Positions 39,158 to 50,123 of a stretch of 64,000 nucleotides of DNA are shown here, piece by piece. Within the stretch, counting starts at the first letter, position 1; each line of letters starts with the position of its first letter. Source of the DNA: Pseudomonas argentinensis (GTDB lineage Bacteria > Pseudomonadota > Gammaproteobacteria > Pseudomonadales > Pseudomonadaceae); contig NZ_CP056087.1 of NCBI RefSeq assembly GCF_001839655.2, positions 1,240,001 through 1,304,000 of the forward strand, read 5' to 3'. The notes beneath the pieces are model-generated. The model had not been told where the DNA came from and made no database searches. It was given only the letters and a program-made list of their open reading frames with translations. Made by a program: the position numbers and the translations under genes.

Positions 39158-39937
39158 TCAGCTAATCCTCGCTGCAGCCTGTTCGGCCGCGCGTCCGCGC
39201 GGGCCATGGAAGTAGTCGTGTATCCAGGGATCGTCGGTGGCGGCGACCACGTCCAGCGTGTCGGCCACCAGCACCCGCTTCTGTGACAACACGGCCACGC
39301 GGTCGCACAGGGTGTAGAGCGTATCCAGGTCGTGGGTGACCAGAAACACGCTGAGCCCGAGGGCGTCGCGCAGGGTGCGGATCAGCTGGTCGAAGGCCGC
39401 CGCGCCGATCGGGTCGAGGCCTGCGGTCGGCTCGTCGAGAAACAGGATGTCCGGCTCCAGCGCCAGGGCGCGGGCCAGGGCGGCGCGCTTGACCATGCCG
39501 CCGGACAGCTCGGTCGGGTACTTGTCGCCGGCGTGGGCCGGCAGGCCGACCAGCGCCACCTTGGACTCGGCCAGGCGCTCGGCCTGGGCGCGAGTGAGGC
39601 CCGCATGCTCGATCAATGGCAGGGCGATGTTCTCCAGCACGGTGAGCGACGAGAACAGCGCGCCGCGCTGGTAGAGCACGCCGAAGCGGCGCTCCAGCTC
39701 GGAGCGGCGCCCTGCGGGCAGGGTCAGCAGGTCTTCGCCGAATACCCGCACGTTTCCGGCATTCGGCTCGCGCAGGCCAACGATGGTGCGCAGCAGTACC
39801 GACTTGCCGGTACCCGAGCCACCCACCACGCCGAGTACCTCGCCGCGGTAGAGATCCAGGTCCAGGTGCTGGTGCACCACCTGCGGGCCAAACCGGTTGG
39901 TCAGGTCGCGGACCTGGATGATCGCTTCGCCACTCAC
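39158..39937 (-). CDS. MlaF-like ABC ATPase
   Basis: A 259-aa ATPase with Walker A GGSGTGKSV, signature ELSGGMVKR and Walker B ILFLDEPTAGLDPIGA. It starts at the GTG at 39937, which overlaps the permease stop (TGGTGA); GGAGA is 9 bp upstream. A longer in-frame reading runs backward through the permease gene and is a shadow. It powers the MCE system. Confidence 0.9.
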   Translation of the reverse strand: MSGEAIIQVRDLTNRFGPQVVHQHLDLDLYRGEVLGVVGGSGTGKSVLLRTIVGLREPNAGNVRVFGEDLLTLPAGRRSELERRFGVLYQRGALFSSLTVLENIALPLIEHAGLTRAQAERLAESKVALVGLPAHAGDKYPTELSGGMVKRAALARALALEPDILFLDEPTAGLDPIGAAAFDQLIRTLRDALGLSVFLVTHDLDTLYTLCDRVAVLSQKRVLVADTLDVVAATDDPWIHDYFHGPRGRAAEQAAARIS

Positions 39938-41064
39938 CAGCCCATCTCCATCAGGAACAGTGCGGCCACCGCATCGACCACGATGACCACGAAGATCGAC
40001 TGCACCACGCTCGAGGTGGTGCGTTCGCCCACCGACTGCGCGCTGCCGGTGACCTTGAAGCCTTCCAGGCAGCCGATCACCGCGATCAGGAAGGCGAAGA
40101 TCGGCGCCTTGCCCATGCCGACCAGAAAATGCGTGAGCGGGATGTTTTCCTGCAGCAGGTACAGGAACATCGACGGCGAGATATCCAGCGTGATCAGGCA
40201 CACCATGGCGCCGCCGAGCATGCCGCAGAGCATGGCGACGAAGGTCAGCAGCGGCAGGGCGATCAGCATGGCGAACACCCGCGGCAGCACCAGCAATTCC
40301 ATGGGGTCGAGGCCCAGGGTGCGGATCGCGTCGATCTCCTCGTTGGCCTTCATCGAGCCAATCTGCGCGGTGAAGGCGCTCGCGGTACGGCCGGCCATGA
40401 GGATGGCGGTCAGCAGCACGCCGAACTCGCGCAGAAAGGAAAACGCCACCAGGTCGACCGTGTAGATGGTCGCGCCGAAGTCCCGCAGGATGGTGGCGCC
40501 GAGAAAGGCCACCACGGCGCCGACCAGAAAGGTCAGCAGGGCGATGATCGGCACGGCGTTGAGGCCGATCTGCTCGAGGTGCGAGGCCAGCGACGTCAGG
40601 CGCCAGCGGCGCGGGTTGAGCAGGATCAGCAGCATGCTGCTGAGGGTCAGGCCGACGAAGCCCAGAAGGCCCACGGCCTTGTGCCAGACGCCTTCGACCA
40701 CCTCGCCGATATGCCCGAAGAACTCGCGCCAACTGGAACGGCGCACGTGCTCGACCAGCTGCTGATTCTGCAGCATGGCCGTGGCGACGGTGTGCAACAG
40801 GGCGCGGCGCTCGTCACTGAGCGCACCCTCGGGCAGCAGCCCGATCAGCCGCTCGGCGCCCAGCAACTCGACCAGCAGGCTGGCACCGGCGGTGTCCAGG
40901 GCGTCGAGTTCGCTGAGGTCGATACGGCAGTGTTCATCCAGCGCCGGCCGAGCCCCGTCGACCTGAGGCAGCAGCGCGGCATAGTGGGCGAGCGTCCAGT
41001 CGCCACCTGGCTTCAGCGCATCGGCGTCGGCAGTGGGCAGGCTGATGTAGGGCGATTGGGTCAT
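39934..41064 (-). CDS. MlaE-like permease with N-terminal STAS-type domain
   Basis: A 376-aa protein. The first roughly 100 residues form a STAS-like domain (IDLSELDALDTAGASLLVEL). The MlaE/YrbE permease follows with about five membrane segments and the conserved EIDAIRTLGLDPMELLVLPR. In classic Mla systems the STAS protein (MlaB) is separate, so the fusion matters for function. First gene of the four-gene cassette. Confidence 0.9.
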   Translation of the reverse strand: MTQSPYISLPTADADALKPGGDWTLAHYAALLPQVDGARPALDEHCRIDLSELDALDTAGASLLVELLGAERLIGLLPEGALSDERRALLHTVATAMLQNQQLVEHVRRSSWREFFGHIGEVVEGVWHKAVGLLGFVGLTLSSMLLILLNPRRWRLTSLASHLEQIGLNAVPIIALLTFLVGAVVAFLGATILRDFGATIYTVDLVAFSFLREFGVLLTAILMAGRTASAFTAQIGSMKANEEIDAIRTLGLDPMELLVLPRVFAMLIALPLLTFVAMLCGMLGGAMVCLITLDISPSMFLYLLQENIPLTHFLVGMGKAPIFAFLIAVIGCLEGFKVTGSAQSVGERTTSSVVQSIFVVIVVDAVAALFLMEMGW

Positions 41065-41307
41065 GGGCGACAGCTTAGCGCTCGAGGCTTGCGTTGGAAC
41101 AGTCGTGAATGGGGCATGGCGGCGTTGCCTCGGGCAGCCCTGGGCAGGGCGGGTTAGCTCCGATCGGCTCTGGGTAATCGACTCACCCGTGGCGGCAGCG
41201 GTTCGGATAAATCGTTACAGGCGATGAATTCCATCGGAATACCCCAGTGGCGCTGGCGCTTCGGCTTGCCTAGCATGGGGCGGTTTTCCATTCCTCTGGA
41301 GTTTGTC

Positions 41308-41910
41308 ATGCATATCGATGAAGCCATCCGCAGCCGCCGCGCCGTGAAGGGTTACGACGCCGGGTTTACCCTGAGCGCTGAAGAAAAGAACGAATTGCTG
41401 CAGCTGGCGCTGCTCGCGCCAACCGCCTTCAACCTGCAGCACGTGCGCCTGGTGGAGGTCAGCGACCCGGCCTTGCGTCAGCAGATCCGCGAGGTCGGCT
41501 GGGGCCAGGCGCAGATGACCGATGCCTCGATGCTGGTGGTGGTGTGCGCCCAGCTCGACAGTTGGGAAAAGAACGTCAGCCGTGTGTGGGACGGCGCGCC
41601 GGTCGAGGTGCAGCAGTTCATGGCCGGGGCCATCGACAACTATTACCGCGACAAGCCCCAGGTGCAGCGCGACGAGACCATGCGCAGCTGCGGCCTGGTG
41701 GCCCAGACCCTGATGCTCGCCGCGCGCGGCAAGGGTCTGGACTCCTGTCCCATGGACGGCTTCGATTTCGACGCCGTGGCCAAGCTGATCAACCTGCCGG
41801 ACAACCATGTGATCGGTTTGATGGTCGCCGTGGGCAAGAAGGCCATCGACGCCAAGCCGCGTATCGGCAAACTGCCGTTCGACGAGGTGGTGATCCGCGA
41901 TCGCTTCTGA
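41308..41910 (+). CDS. Nitroreductase family protein
   Basis: A 200-aa FMN-binding protein. It opens AIRSRRAVKGYD, the family phosphate-binding motif, with LLAPTAFNLQHVRLVEV next and the C-terminal VIGLMVAVGKKA. Members reduce nitroaromatics, quinones or enones with NAD(P)H. The ATG at 41308 has TGGAG 6 bp upstream. Physiological substrate unknown; stands alone. Confidence 0.88.
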   Translation: MHIDEAIRSRRAVKGYDAGFTLSAEEKNELLQLALLAPTAFNLQHVRLVEVSDPALRQQIREVGWGQAQMTDASMLVVVCAQLDSWEKNVSRVWDGAPVEVQQFMAGAIDNYYRDKPQVQRDETMRSCGLVAQTLMLAARGKGLDSCPMDGFDFDAVAKLINLPDNHVIGLMVAVGKKAIDAKPRIGKLPFDEVVIRDRF

Positions 41911-42022
41911 GCACGCCCGGGCGCGCCGCTGCCGTACCCGCCGGTAGCGGCGGCAATCAGCAGGAACCTAGTCATGATCGGCTGCCTCCAAGCCTGTAGA
42001 CCCGTCAGAAGCGAGGAATACC

Positions 42023-42445
42023 ATGCAAGTTCATGTGAACAGCAACCATATCGAAGGCAGTGCGCGTCTCCAGGAATGGGTGGGCGCATCGGTGGCGGAT
42101 CGACTGGAACGCTTTGAAGAATTCCTGTCGCGGGTAGAAGTACATATTGGTGACGAGAATGGCAGCAAGAGCGGCGCCGATGACAAGCGCTGCCAGATCG
42201 AGGTGCGCCCCAAGGGCCATCAGCCGTTGTCCGTGACCCACAAGGCCGAGTCGCTGGAGCAGGCCATCGAAGGCGCGGCCGAGAAGATGCGCCATGCTCT
42301 CGAGCATCTGGTGGGCAAACTGGAAAGCAAGCCGGTCGGTACCGGTCATCTGCAGCAACAACTCGAAAGCGGGGAAGCGGAAAACGCCGATGCGCTGCTG
42401 CAGGAAGAGTTTCTGCAGCGCCAGGAAGCACTGGGTAAGGAGTGA
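42023..42445 (+). CDS. HPF/RaiA-family ribosome-associated protein
   Basis: A 140-aa protein with the beta-alpha HPF/RaiA fold pattern: MQVHVNSNHIEGSARLQEWV, RFEEFLSRVEVHIGDENG and SLEQAIEGAAEKMRHALEHL. Relatives bind the 30S subunit and silence ribosomes in stationary phase. This one is a divergent paralogue, not the rpoN-linked hpf. It is followed by a strong terminator shared with the convergent gene. Confidence 0.78.
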   Translation: MQVHVNSNHIEGSARLQEWVGASVADRLERFEEFLSRVEVHIGDENGSKSGADDKRCQIEVRPKGHQPLSVTHKAESLEQAIEGAAEKMRHALEHLVGKLESKPVGTGHLQQQLESGEAENADALLQEEFLQRQEALGKE

Positions 42446-42507
42446 AATGATGGGCGTCCACTCCAGCGAGTAAACGCCCTTTCCCGATGCGGGACGTAAA
42501 AACAACC

Positions 42508-42560
42508 GGGCCCTCAGCTGTACCGTGATCCACGATACAGTTGAGGACCCAATTTTTTTT
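42508..42560. terminator. Bidirectional terminator
   Basis: Imperfect stem from GGGCCCTCAGCTGTA and TACAGTTGAGGACCC followed by AATTTTTTTT. It separates the HPF-like gene from the convergent coiled-coil gene. Confidence 0.85.
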
Positions 42561-42568
42561 GGGTGCTG

Positions 42569-43072
42569 TCAGGCAACCAGACTGCGACCGATAAAGTCCG
42601 GGGATTCGGTCTGGCGATAGGTGGAAATCGCCTCGGCAGCGAACCGCGGGCTGATTTGCGGATTGTTTACCGCCTGCGGGGTTATCTCCGTTTGCACCCG
42701 TTGCCTGGCGAGGCTTTCGGCGGACAGTGGATCGAGCACTTCCCGGCGTTGCTCTTGAAGTGTCTCAAGCCGCTGCTCGCGTAATTGCTCATCCAGGGCA
42801 CGAGCCGCCTCCTGGCGTTCCTGGCGCACTTGCAGAGCCCGTTCTTCCTCCAGCTCCTGCTGAGCGATGCGCTCTTCACGCGCTTCACGCAGCTGATCCT
42901 GGCGCTCCTGATCGAGACGCCGACGTTCGAGCAACTGCGTCTGCTCATCGTTCAGCCGTTGTGCCGGGGACGTTACGCGATCCAGAGCGTTGGTTTGCTG
43001 CTCGCTGTTGATATTGCCAACTGGCCGATAGCTGTACTGGCCGATATTCATGCCGTCGATGGAAAGGGGCAT
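42569..43072 (-). CDS. Uncharacterised coiled-coil protein
   Basis: A 167-aa protein I do not recognise. The middle (about residues 30-115) is a highly charged Gln/Glu/Arg helix with heptads (ERRRLDQERQDQLREAREER), probably a long coiled coil. The ends are less charged, including SIDGMNIGQYSYRP at the start and SPRFAAEAISTYRQ at the end. No signal peptide, Cys or membrane segment. AGGTGA precedes the ATG. The start resembles secreted or surface-linked Pseudomonas proteins of the SprA-type in style only. Confidence 0.65.
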   Translation of the reverse strand: MPLSIDGMNIGQYSYRPVGNINSEQQTNALDRVTSPAQRLNDEQTQLLERRRLDQERQDQLREAREERIAQQELEEERALQVRQERQEAARALDEQLREQRLETLQEQRREVLDPLSAESLARQRVQTEITPQAVNNPQISPRFAAEAISTYRQTESPDFIGRSLVA

Positions 43073-43479
43073 GATTCACCTCCGTCTTTCACTTCGATGG
43101 TTTCAGTCTAAGCCGGGTGAACGGCAGGCTTTAGGCAGTTATGTCATAACCCCAAGAACAGGATGGACTAGCACTTTTTCTGGGGCAATTGTCGCCTTCA
43201 GCCGCGATCTTCGTGATTATGGCTGAAGGCCGCGTAGTTATTGGCCTGGGCAAGTCCGCCTGGATCAGATGTCCAGCCACGGGGCAGAAGGTGGCGATGC
43301 AGCCGGCGCGATGGCGGTCGCCAGGCAATCGACGAACGGCGGTCATCTCGCGCTTTTCCAGGCAGATATGGGGCCACGGCCTACTATGAACAGAGGCCTT
43401 GCCAGGACGCTGCGATCCGAGGGTGAAAGAGGCACGGTCTCTCGCGCGATTTCGCGCCGCATCAGAAGAGGAACGCGCC
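43073..43479. other. 407-bp gap without a supported gene; contains an inverted repeat
   Basis: GCCTTCAGCC (43194-43203) and GGCTGAAGGC (43221-43230) form a perfect 10-bp inverted repeat with a 17-nt loop. Short frames on both strands are rich in Arg/Pro and look non-coding. Probably promoters for the two divergent genes. Confidence 0.6.
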
Positions 43480-44643
43480 ATGCAGCCATTCAGTTTTGCG
43501 ACAGCCGCCCATCTTATCTGCGAGCCCGGGGCCGTTCAGCGCCTGGTGCCCTTGTGCCAGGCCTGGGGGGCTCGCTCCGTGGCACTGGTTACCGATGCCG
43601 GCATCGCCCGCCAGGATTTCTTCGAGGCGGTGCGCAGCGCCTTTGCCAACAGTGGCGTGGCGCTGCATGTTTTCGATGGCGTGCTCGCCGGCGCGCCGGA
43701 GAACGTGATCAACCGCGCTGCGCAGTTCGCCAGAGAGGTTCAGGCGAGCCTGGTCATCGGCTTTGGTGGCGGCAGCTCACTGGATGTGGCCAAGCTGACT
43801 GCGCAGCTGGCCCATCCCGATTGTCGACAGCAGCTGGGTGACCTCTACGGTATCGACAAGGCGGTGGGGCAGCGTCTGCCGCTGATTCAGGTCCCGACCA
43901 CGGCCGGCAGCGGGTCCGAGGTGACGCCCATTGCCGTGGTGACGACGGGGCAGGCGACTCGGGTCGCGGTGGTCTCGGCACGGCTGTTGCCGGATCTGGC
44001 ATTGCTCGATGCCGAGCTCACCCTGCAATTGCCGGCGCCGGTGACCGCCGCCGGCGGCATGTTGGCCATGGGGCACGCGGTGGAGGCCTACACCGGTGCG
44101 CGGCGCAAGAATCCGCTCTCCGACATGTTCGCTCGTGAAGCCTTGACCCTGCTCGGTGCCAACCTGGACGAAGCCGTGCACAACGGTACCAATCGCGAGG
44201 CCCGGCAAGCCATGCTGCTGGGCGCCTGCCTGGCCGGGCAGGCCTATGCCAACGCACCGCTGGCGGCGGTGCATGCACTGGCCTATCCGCTGGGCGGCCA
44301 CTGCCAGGTGCCCCATGGGGTCAGCACAGCGGTGCTGCTGCCCCATGTGCTTGGCTTCAACGCCTCGGTGGCTGCGCCGCTCTACGAGGAGTTGGCGCCG
44401 CTGCTGTTGGGCGAGCGCCTGCGCAGTGGCGATGCGACCGATCACACCGAGCAGTTCATCATCGAACTGGCGGATCTCAGCGAGCGCAGCGGTCTGCCGG
44501 CGCGTCTGCGTGATGTGGGCGTCGAGCAATCGCTGTTACCGCGCCTGGCCACCGACGCCATGCTGCATGAGCGCCTGCTGGCCAACAATCCGCGGGAGAT
44601 GACCCAGGCCCATGCGCTGGCCATCTATCAAGTCGCGTACTAG
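43480..44643 (+). CDS. Iron-containing alcohol dehydrogenase family protein with altered metal site
   Basis: A 387-aa Fe-ADH fold protein. NAD-binding residues FGGGSSLDVAKL and TTAGSGSEVTP are intact. Two metal-site His (HALAYPLGGH, VPHG) and the third in GHAVEAY are present. But the usual TGMDALTHA reads GGMLAMGHA, so the metal-ligand Asp is replaced by Leu. The protein may use another metal geometry, be metal-free, or be inactive as an ADH. The ATG at 43480 follows AGAGGA. Likely followed by a thioesterase gene 71 bp later. Confidence 0.85.
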   Translation: MQPFSFATAAHLICEPGAVQRLVPLCQAWGARSVALVTDAGIARQDFFEAVRSAFANSGVALHVFDGVLAGAPENVINRAAQFAREVQASLVIGFGGGSSLDVAKLTAQLAHPDCRQQLGDLYGIDKAVGQRLPLIQVPTTAGSGSEVTPIAVVTTGQATRVAVVSARLLPDLALLDAELTLQLPAPVTAAGGMLAMGHAVEAYTGARRKNPLSDMFAREALTLLGANLDEAVHNGTNREARQAMLLGACLAGQAYANAPLAAVHALAYPLGGHCQVPHGVSTAVLLPHVLGFNASVAAPLYEELAPLLLGERLRSGDATDHTEQFIIELADLSERSGLPARLRDVGVEQSLLPRLATDAMLHERLLANNPREMTQAHALAIYQVAY

Positions 44644-44714
44644 GTCAGGCAGGTTGTCACCGGACGATGAGGCCGGCACCATGCCGGCTCTTGTCCTTTG
44701 CGAGGTGGCAGCCC

Positions 44715-45149
44715 ATGCAACAGCCGCAGCATTTGCGCGAGCACTACCGGCATTTCCAGCCGATCACCACGCGCTGGCACGACAACGACCTGTATGGTCA
44801 CGTCAATAACGTCACCTACTACGGCTATTTCGACACGGCGGTGAACAGCTACCTGATCGAAATGGGCGGCCTGGATATCCATCGCGGTGAAGTCGTCGGT
44901 TTCGTGGTCAGCTCGAGCTGCGACTATTTCGAGTCGATCGCTTTTCCGGAGCGCATCGAAGTCGGCCTGCGTATCGGCAAGCTGGGCAATAGCTCGGTGC
45001 AGTACGAACTGGCGGTGTTTCGGGAAGGAGAGATGCAGGCCTGTGCGGCGGGGCGCTTCGTCCACGTGTTCGTGGAGCGGCAGAGCAACCAGCCGGTTTC
45101 GATTCCGCAGCCACTGCGCCAGGCAATGGAGTTGCTGCTGCCGGCCTGA
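44715..45149 (+). CDS. 4-hydroxybenzoyl-CoA thioesterase-like hotdog acyl-CoA thioesterase
   Basis: A 144-aa hotdog protein with the family motif RWHDNDLYGHVNNVTYYGYFD near the start, where the Asp in HDND is the expected catalytic residue. It hydrolyses acyl-CoA thioesters; substrate unknown. The ATG at 44715 has GAGGTGG 6 bp upstream. Possibly co-transcribed with the alcohol dehydrogenase homologue. Confidence 0.86.
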   Translation: MQQPQHLREHYRHFQPITTRWHDNDLYGHVNNVTYYGYFDTAVNSYLIEMGGLDIHRGEVVGFVVSSSCDYFESIAFPERIEVGLRIGKLGNSSVQYELAVFREGEMQACAAGRFVHVFVERQSNQPVSIPQPLRQAMELLLPA

Positions 45150-45155
45150 ACGACC

Positions 45156-45175
45156 AAGGGCGCCGAAGCGCCCTT
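45156..45175. terminator. Hairpin terminator between convergent genes
   Basis: Stem AAGGGCGC/GCGCCCTT with a CGAA loop between the thioesterase and glycine-zipper genes. T run weak on both sides. Confidence 0.6.
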
Positions 45176-45191
45176 GATGGTGAAATGATGG

Positions 45192-45626
45192 TTAGCGGTG
45201 ACGATGCTTGTGGTGACGTTTGTGGTGCTTCTTGCCATGGCGATGGCCGTTGTCGCGATAGCGGGATTCATGGCGGTTGCTGTCGGCCACCTCGTTGGCC
45301 AGCGCACCACCGGCGGCACCACCCAGGCCGGCGCCAATGGTCGAGCCGGTGCTGCCGCCGAACTGGTTACCCAGTACCGAGCCACCTGCTGCGCCCAGGC
45401 CGCCGCCCAGGGCCGCTTCGGTCTTGTTGCGGGAGCTGATGGCGCCGCCTGCTGCGCCGCCCAGGCCGGCGCCGATGGTAGCGCCCGTGCTGCCGCCCAG
45501 GTGCTGGCCGACGATATTGCCCAGCGCGCCGCCCACCCCGCTGCCGATGGCAGTCTTGGTGGTATCGGCATAAGCCAGGGGGGAAACCATTGCACTGAAG
45601 GCCAGTGCAGTAAGGAATGTACGCAT
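45192..45626 (-). CDS. Secreted glycine-zipper protein with histidine-rich tail
   Basis: A 144-aa protein with a signal peptide (MRTFLTALAFSAMVSPLAYA). It contains three repeats of the GSTGATIGAGLGGAAGGA type, a glycine zipper of short helical hairpins found in outer-membrane lipoprotein-like proteins. The last 25 residues are His/Lys/Arg rich (HRHGKKHHKRHHKHRHR), a likely metal- or polyanion-binding tail. The ATG at 45626 is chosen for its signal peptide and GAGGG site. Function unknown. Confidence 0.8.
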   Translation of the reverse strand: MRTFLTALAFSAMVSPLAYADTTKTAIGSGVGGALGNIVGQHLGGSTGATIGAGLGGAAGGAISSRNKTEAALGGGLGAAGGSVLGNQFGGSTGSTIGAGLGGAAGGALANEVADSNRHESRYRDNGHRHGKKHHKRHHKHRHR

Positions 45627-45757
45627 CGCGCAACCCTCGAAAATGACCCTTGCGGGCGTAGCCATAGCGCTGCCATGGTTCCAGCGGTCATCGTGCTGTG
45701 CCGATGACATCTCCTTAGAGGGCGCAAGCGGGCGAAATTCCCGAAGCGGGGATTAAA

Positions 45758-45777
45758 GATACATTTATGAATGTATC
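45758..45777. promoter_or_regulatory. Perfect inverted repeat, operator-like
   Basis: GATACATT-TATG-AATGTATC, 8-bp arms, in the AT-rich gap between the glycine-zipper gene and the porin-like gene. It could be an operator for the former or a terminator for the latter; no T run supports the second. Confidence 0.45.
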
Positions 45778-45827
45778 AAGATGTGTTTATGTTTCAGAGG
45801 CGCCGCGTTTTTGTCTTGAAGCTATAG

Positions 45828-46547
45828 CTAGAACAGCGATCTCGAGGCTTTGATGGAGAACCAGCCCTCGCACTCGGTGTTATGGCCCGAGTAGGCCGAG
45901 CAGGCATCGCCGCTGAGGCTCGAATCCGAGTAGGAAAAGTCGAAATCGATACCCTTCCACGGCCGTGAAAGGCTCAGTGACCAGTCATTGAACGAGCTGA
46001 CCTGGCCGCCGCTGGAAATCTGCTTGGGGTTGTCGAGCAGGTGGTTACCATAGCGTACGACGACCGCCATACCCAGTACGCTGACGCGGCCCAGGTCGGC
46101 CAGCACCGTACTGTTGAAGCGGTTCGGGTCATTGCTGAAGGAAAACCCGAAACGCCGCGCGTCGTAGGTCAGGCCGGCATAGACGTCCTGGCTGTCGAGG
46201 TAGGTGTAGCCCGGATGGCTATAGCGGATGGTGCCAACTTCGTAGCCCAGCGAGTCGACGAACTGCTGGCGATAGCCGACGTAGCTGTTGAGCTCCATGC
46301 GACTGCCCGGGCTGATGCCCAGGTTGGGCGACCACTGGCCCAGGTACCAGCCGCTCGGGTGGCTCAGGTCGAGCCCGCCGTGAAAGTCACCGCCGCTCTG
46401 GGGTTTGACCAGCCCCTGGGCCATGCTGCGGCTCGGCGTGGTGCCCAGATTGAGTTCGTAGTCGCCCAGCTCGCGCTCCATGATCGCTGCCTGGGCATGG
46501 ACGCCGAGCAGCGCCGCCCCAAGCAGGACGGCAGATGAAAACCGCAT
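45828..46547 (-). CDS. TorF-family putative porin
   Basis: A 239-aa protein with a signal peptide ending VHAQA, then alternating strands with aromatic ends and a C-terminal Phe, as expected of an outer-membrane beta barrel. The GYRQQF, GTIRYSHPGYTY and YAGLTYDARRFGFSFS blocks fit the Gcw_chp/TorF family (PF09694). Two Cys near the end (CSAYSGHNTEC) may be disulfide-linked. AGGGGA precedes the ATG. Substrate unknown. Confidence 0.75.
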   Translation of the reverse strand: MRFSSAVLLGAALLGVHAQAAIMERELGDYELNLGTTPSRSMAQGLVKPQSGGDFHGGLDLSHPSGWYLGQWSPNLGISPGSRMELNSYVGYRQQFVDSLGYEVGTIRYSHPGYTYLDSQDVYAGLTYDARRFGFSFSNDPNRFNSTVLADLGRVSVLGMAVVVRYGNHLLDNPKQISSGGQVSSFNDWSLSLSRPWKGIDFDFSYSDSSLSGDACSAYSGHNTECEGWFSIKASRSLF

Positions 46548-46813
46548 GGTATCCCCTCCCGTTGCAGGCCAATGACATCGGTACCAGGCGGCTTTTCAGA
46601 AGCCTGGTAGTCAGTGGCACGGTTGTCGCTCGTCTGGCAGAAACCCGAAAGGCCACATCGTGGCTTGGGCTGGAACTACGCGCTTCGCTCGAGCGCTTGG
46701 TGGGCACGTTAACCGACATAGGTGACGGCAAGGGGACATCAGAGGCGATTTTCGGCGATCAGCGCCACAGTTTCCGACGAACTGCAGGCTGATGTAGCAG
46801 GAGAGGGCAGTAG

Positions 46814-46844
46814 TCCCACCTCGGGCCAGCGGCCCGACGTGGGA
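46814..46844. other. Strong hairpin in the 312-bp gap after the formate dehydrogenase-like gene
   Basis: TCCCACCTCGGGCC pairs with GGCCCGACGTGGGA around a short loop. It lies just past the stop of the minus-strand molybdoenzyme gene, so it may act as its terminator although no T run is seen. The rest of 46548-46859 shows no supported gene. Confidence 0.5.
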
Positions 46845-46859
46845 GGCGATGCGCAGCCC

Positions 46860-49177
<2,318 letters not shown>

Positions 49178-49181
<4 letters not shown>

Positions 49182-50029
49182 GGCTGTTCTTCTCTTGCAG
49201 GCGGTGCGGGGCTGTATACCCGCGGCGCGCTGTGGTGGGGCAAATGGATCAGGTTGAGATTGTGCCGGCGCGCCCATTGCACGGTCAGGGCGGTCGGAGC
49301 CGACAGGCTGACCAGGTTGCCGATACCGGCCCTGACCGCCTTGTGAATCAGTTCCAGGCTGCAGCGGCTGGTGACCACTGCAAAGCCCTGGCGCACATCG
49401 TATTTCTCGCGCAGCAGGGCGCCGATCAGCTTGTCCAGCGCGTTGTGCCGGCCGATGTCTTCGCGGCAGGCGCGAATCGCTCCGCAGGCGTCGACATACA
49501 GCGCGGCGTGCAGGGCGCCGCTGCGGCGGGCCAGGTCCTGTACGGCGGCGATGCGTTCGCGCAGGTCGACCAGGTGCGCAGCTTGCGGCAGCTGGGTTGG
49601 GACCAGGGTCGTCAGCTGAGGCAGCGCCTGGTCGAGCGCTTCTACACCGCATAGGCCACAACCACTGGTGCCGGCCAGTTGCCTGCGCTGCTGTTTCATC
49701 GCCCAGAAGGCGCGGCTGCTGATCTCGACCTCGGCGCTGATGGCCGGGCCAAGGTGGTGCAGGCGAATGTCATAAATATCGTCGATGGAATCGACGACCG
49801 CGCTACTGAGGCTGAACCCGGTGATGAAGTCTTCCACGGCAGTGGGCGACACCATCATCACGGCATGGCTGATGCCGTTGTAGGCGATGGCCAGGGCGCT
49901 CTCCTGGGCCAGCACGGCTGAACCCTCGGCTACAGCGTTGCCCAGCTCGGCATAGGCATAGCCTTCGGCCTGCCCGGCGGCAGGTTCGGTAGGGCTGGCA
50001 ATGGCGGAAATCTCGGCTGACCGGGGCAC
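49178..50029 (-). CDS. fdhD: FdhD, sulfurtransferase for formate dehydrogenase activation
   Basis: A 283-aa accessory protein that passes sulfur from the cysteine desulfurase to the molybdenum cofactor. The catalytic Cys pair is visible as GCGLCG, and DIGRHNALDKLIG and VTSRCSLELIHKAV are conserved blocks. It starts at a GTG (50029) with GGGGAG upstream. Its direct overlap with the molybdoenzyme gene shows it serves that enzyme. Confidence 0.93.
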
Positions 50030-50123
50030 GGCAAGCTCCCCTGCGACGGATTGACACAGAGAAGCCTAGGCGTTTGCCGGGCAAGCGTCTAATCGCTGTT
50101 GCCGATGCCTTGATCGATACTGT

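Noticed and set aside
39938..40732. Long N-terminal extension of the MlaF-like ATPase
   Set aside because: The extension is Arg/Gly/Pro rich and lies wholly inside the MlaE-like permease gene in another frame; the GTG at 39937 fits the family length.
43189..43389. Short plus-strand ORF in the gap before the alcohol dehydrogenase homologue
   Set aside because: Only 66 codons, no good ribosome site, composition like other-frame noise; overlaps an equally long frame on the other strand.
49182..49661. N-terminal extension of the formate dehydrogenase-like protein
   Set aside because: It is the shadow of fdhD; the protein homology starts at MSLQPVNPRYK (49181).
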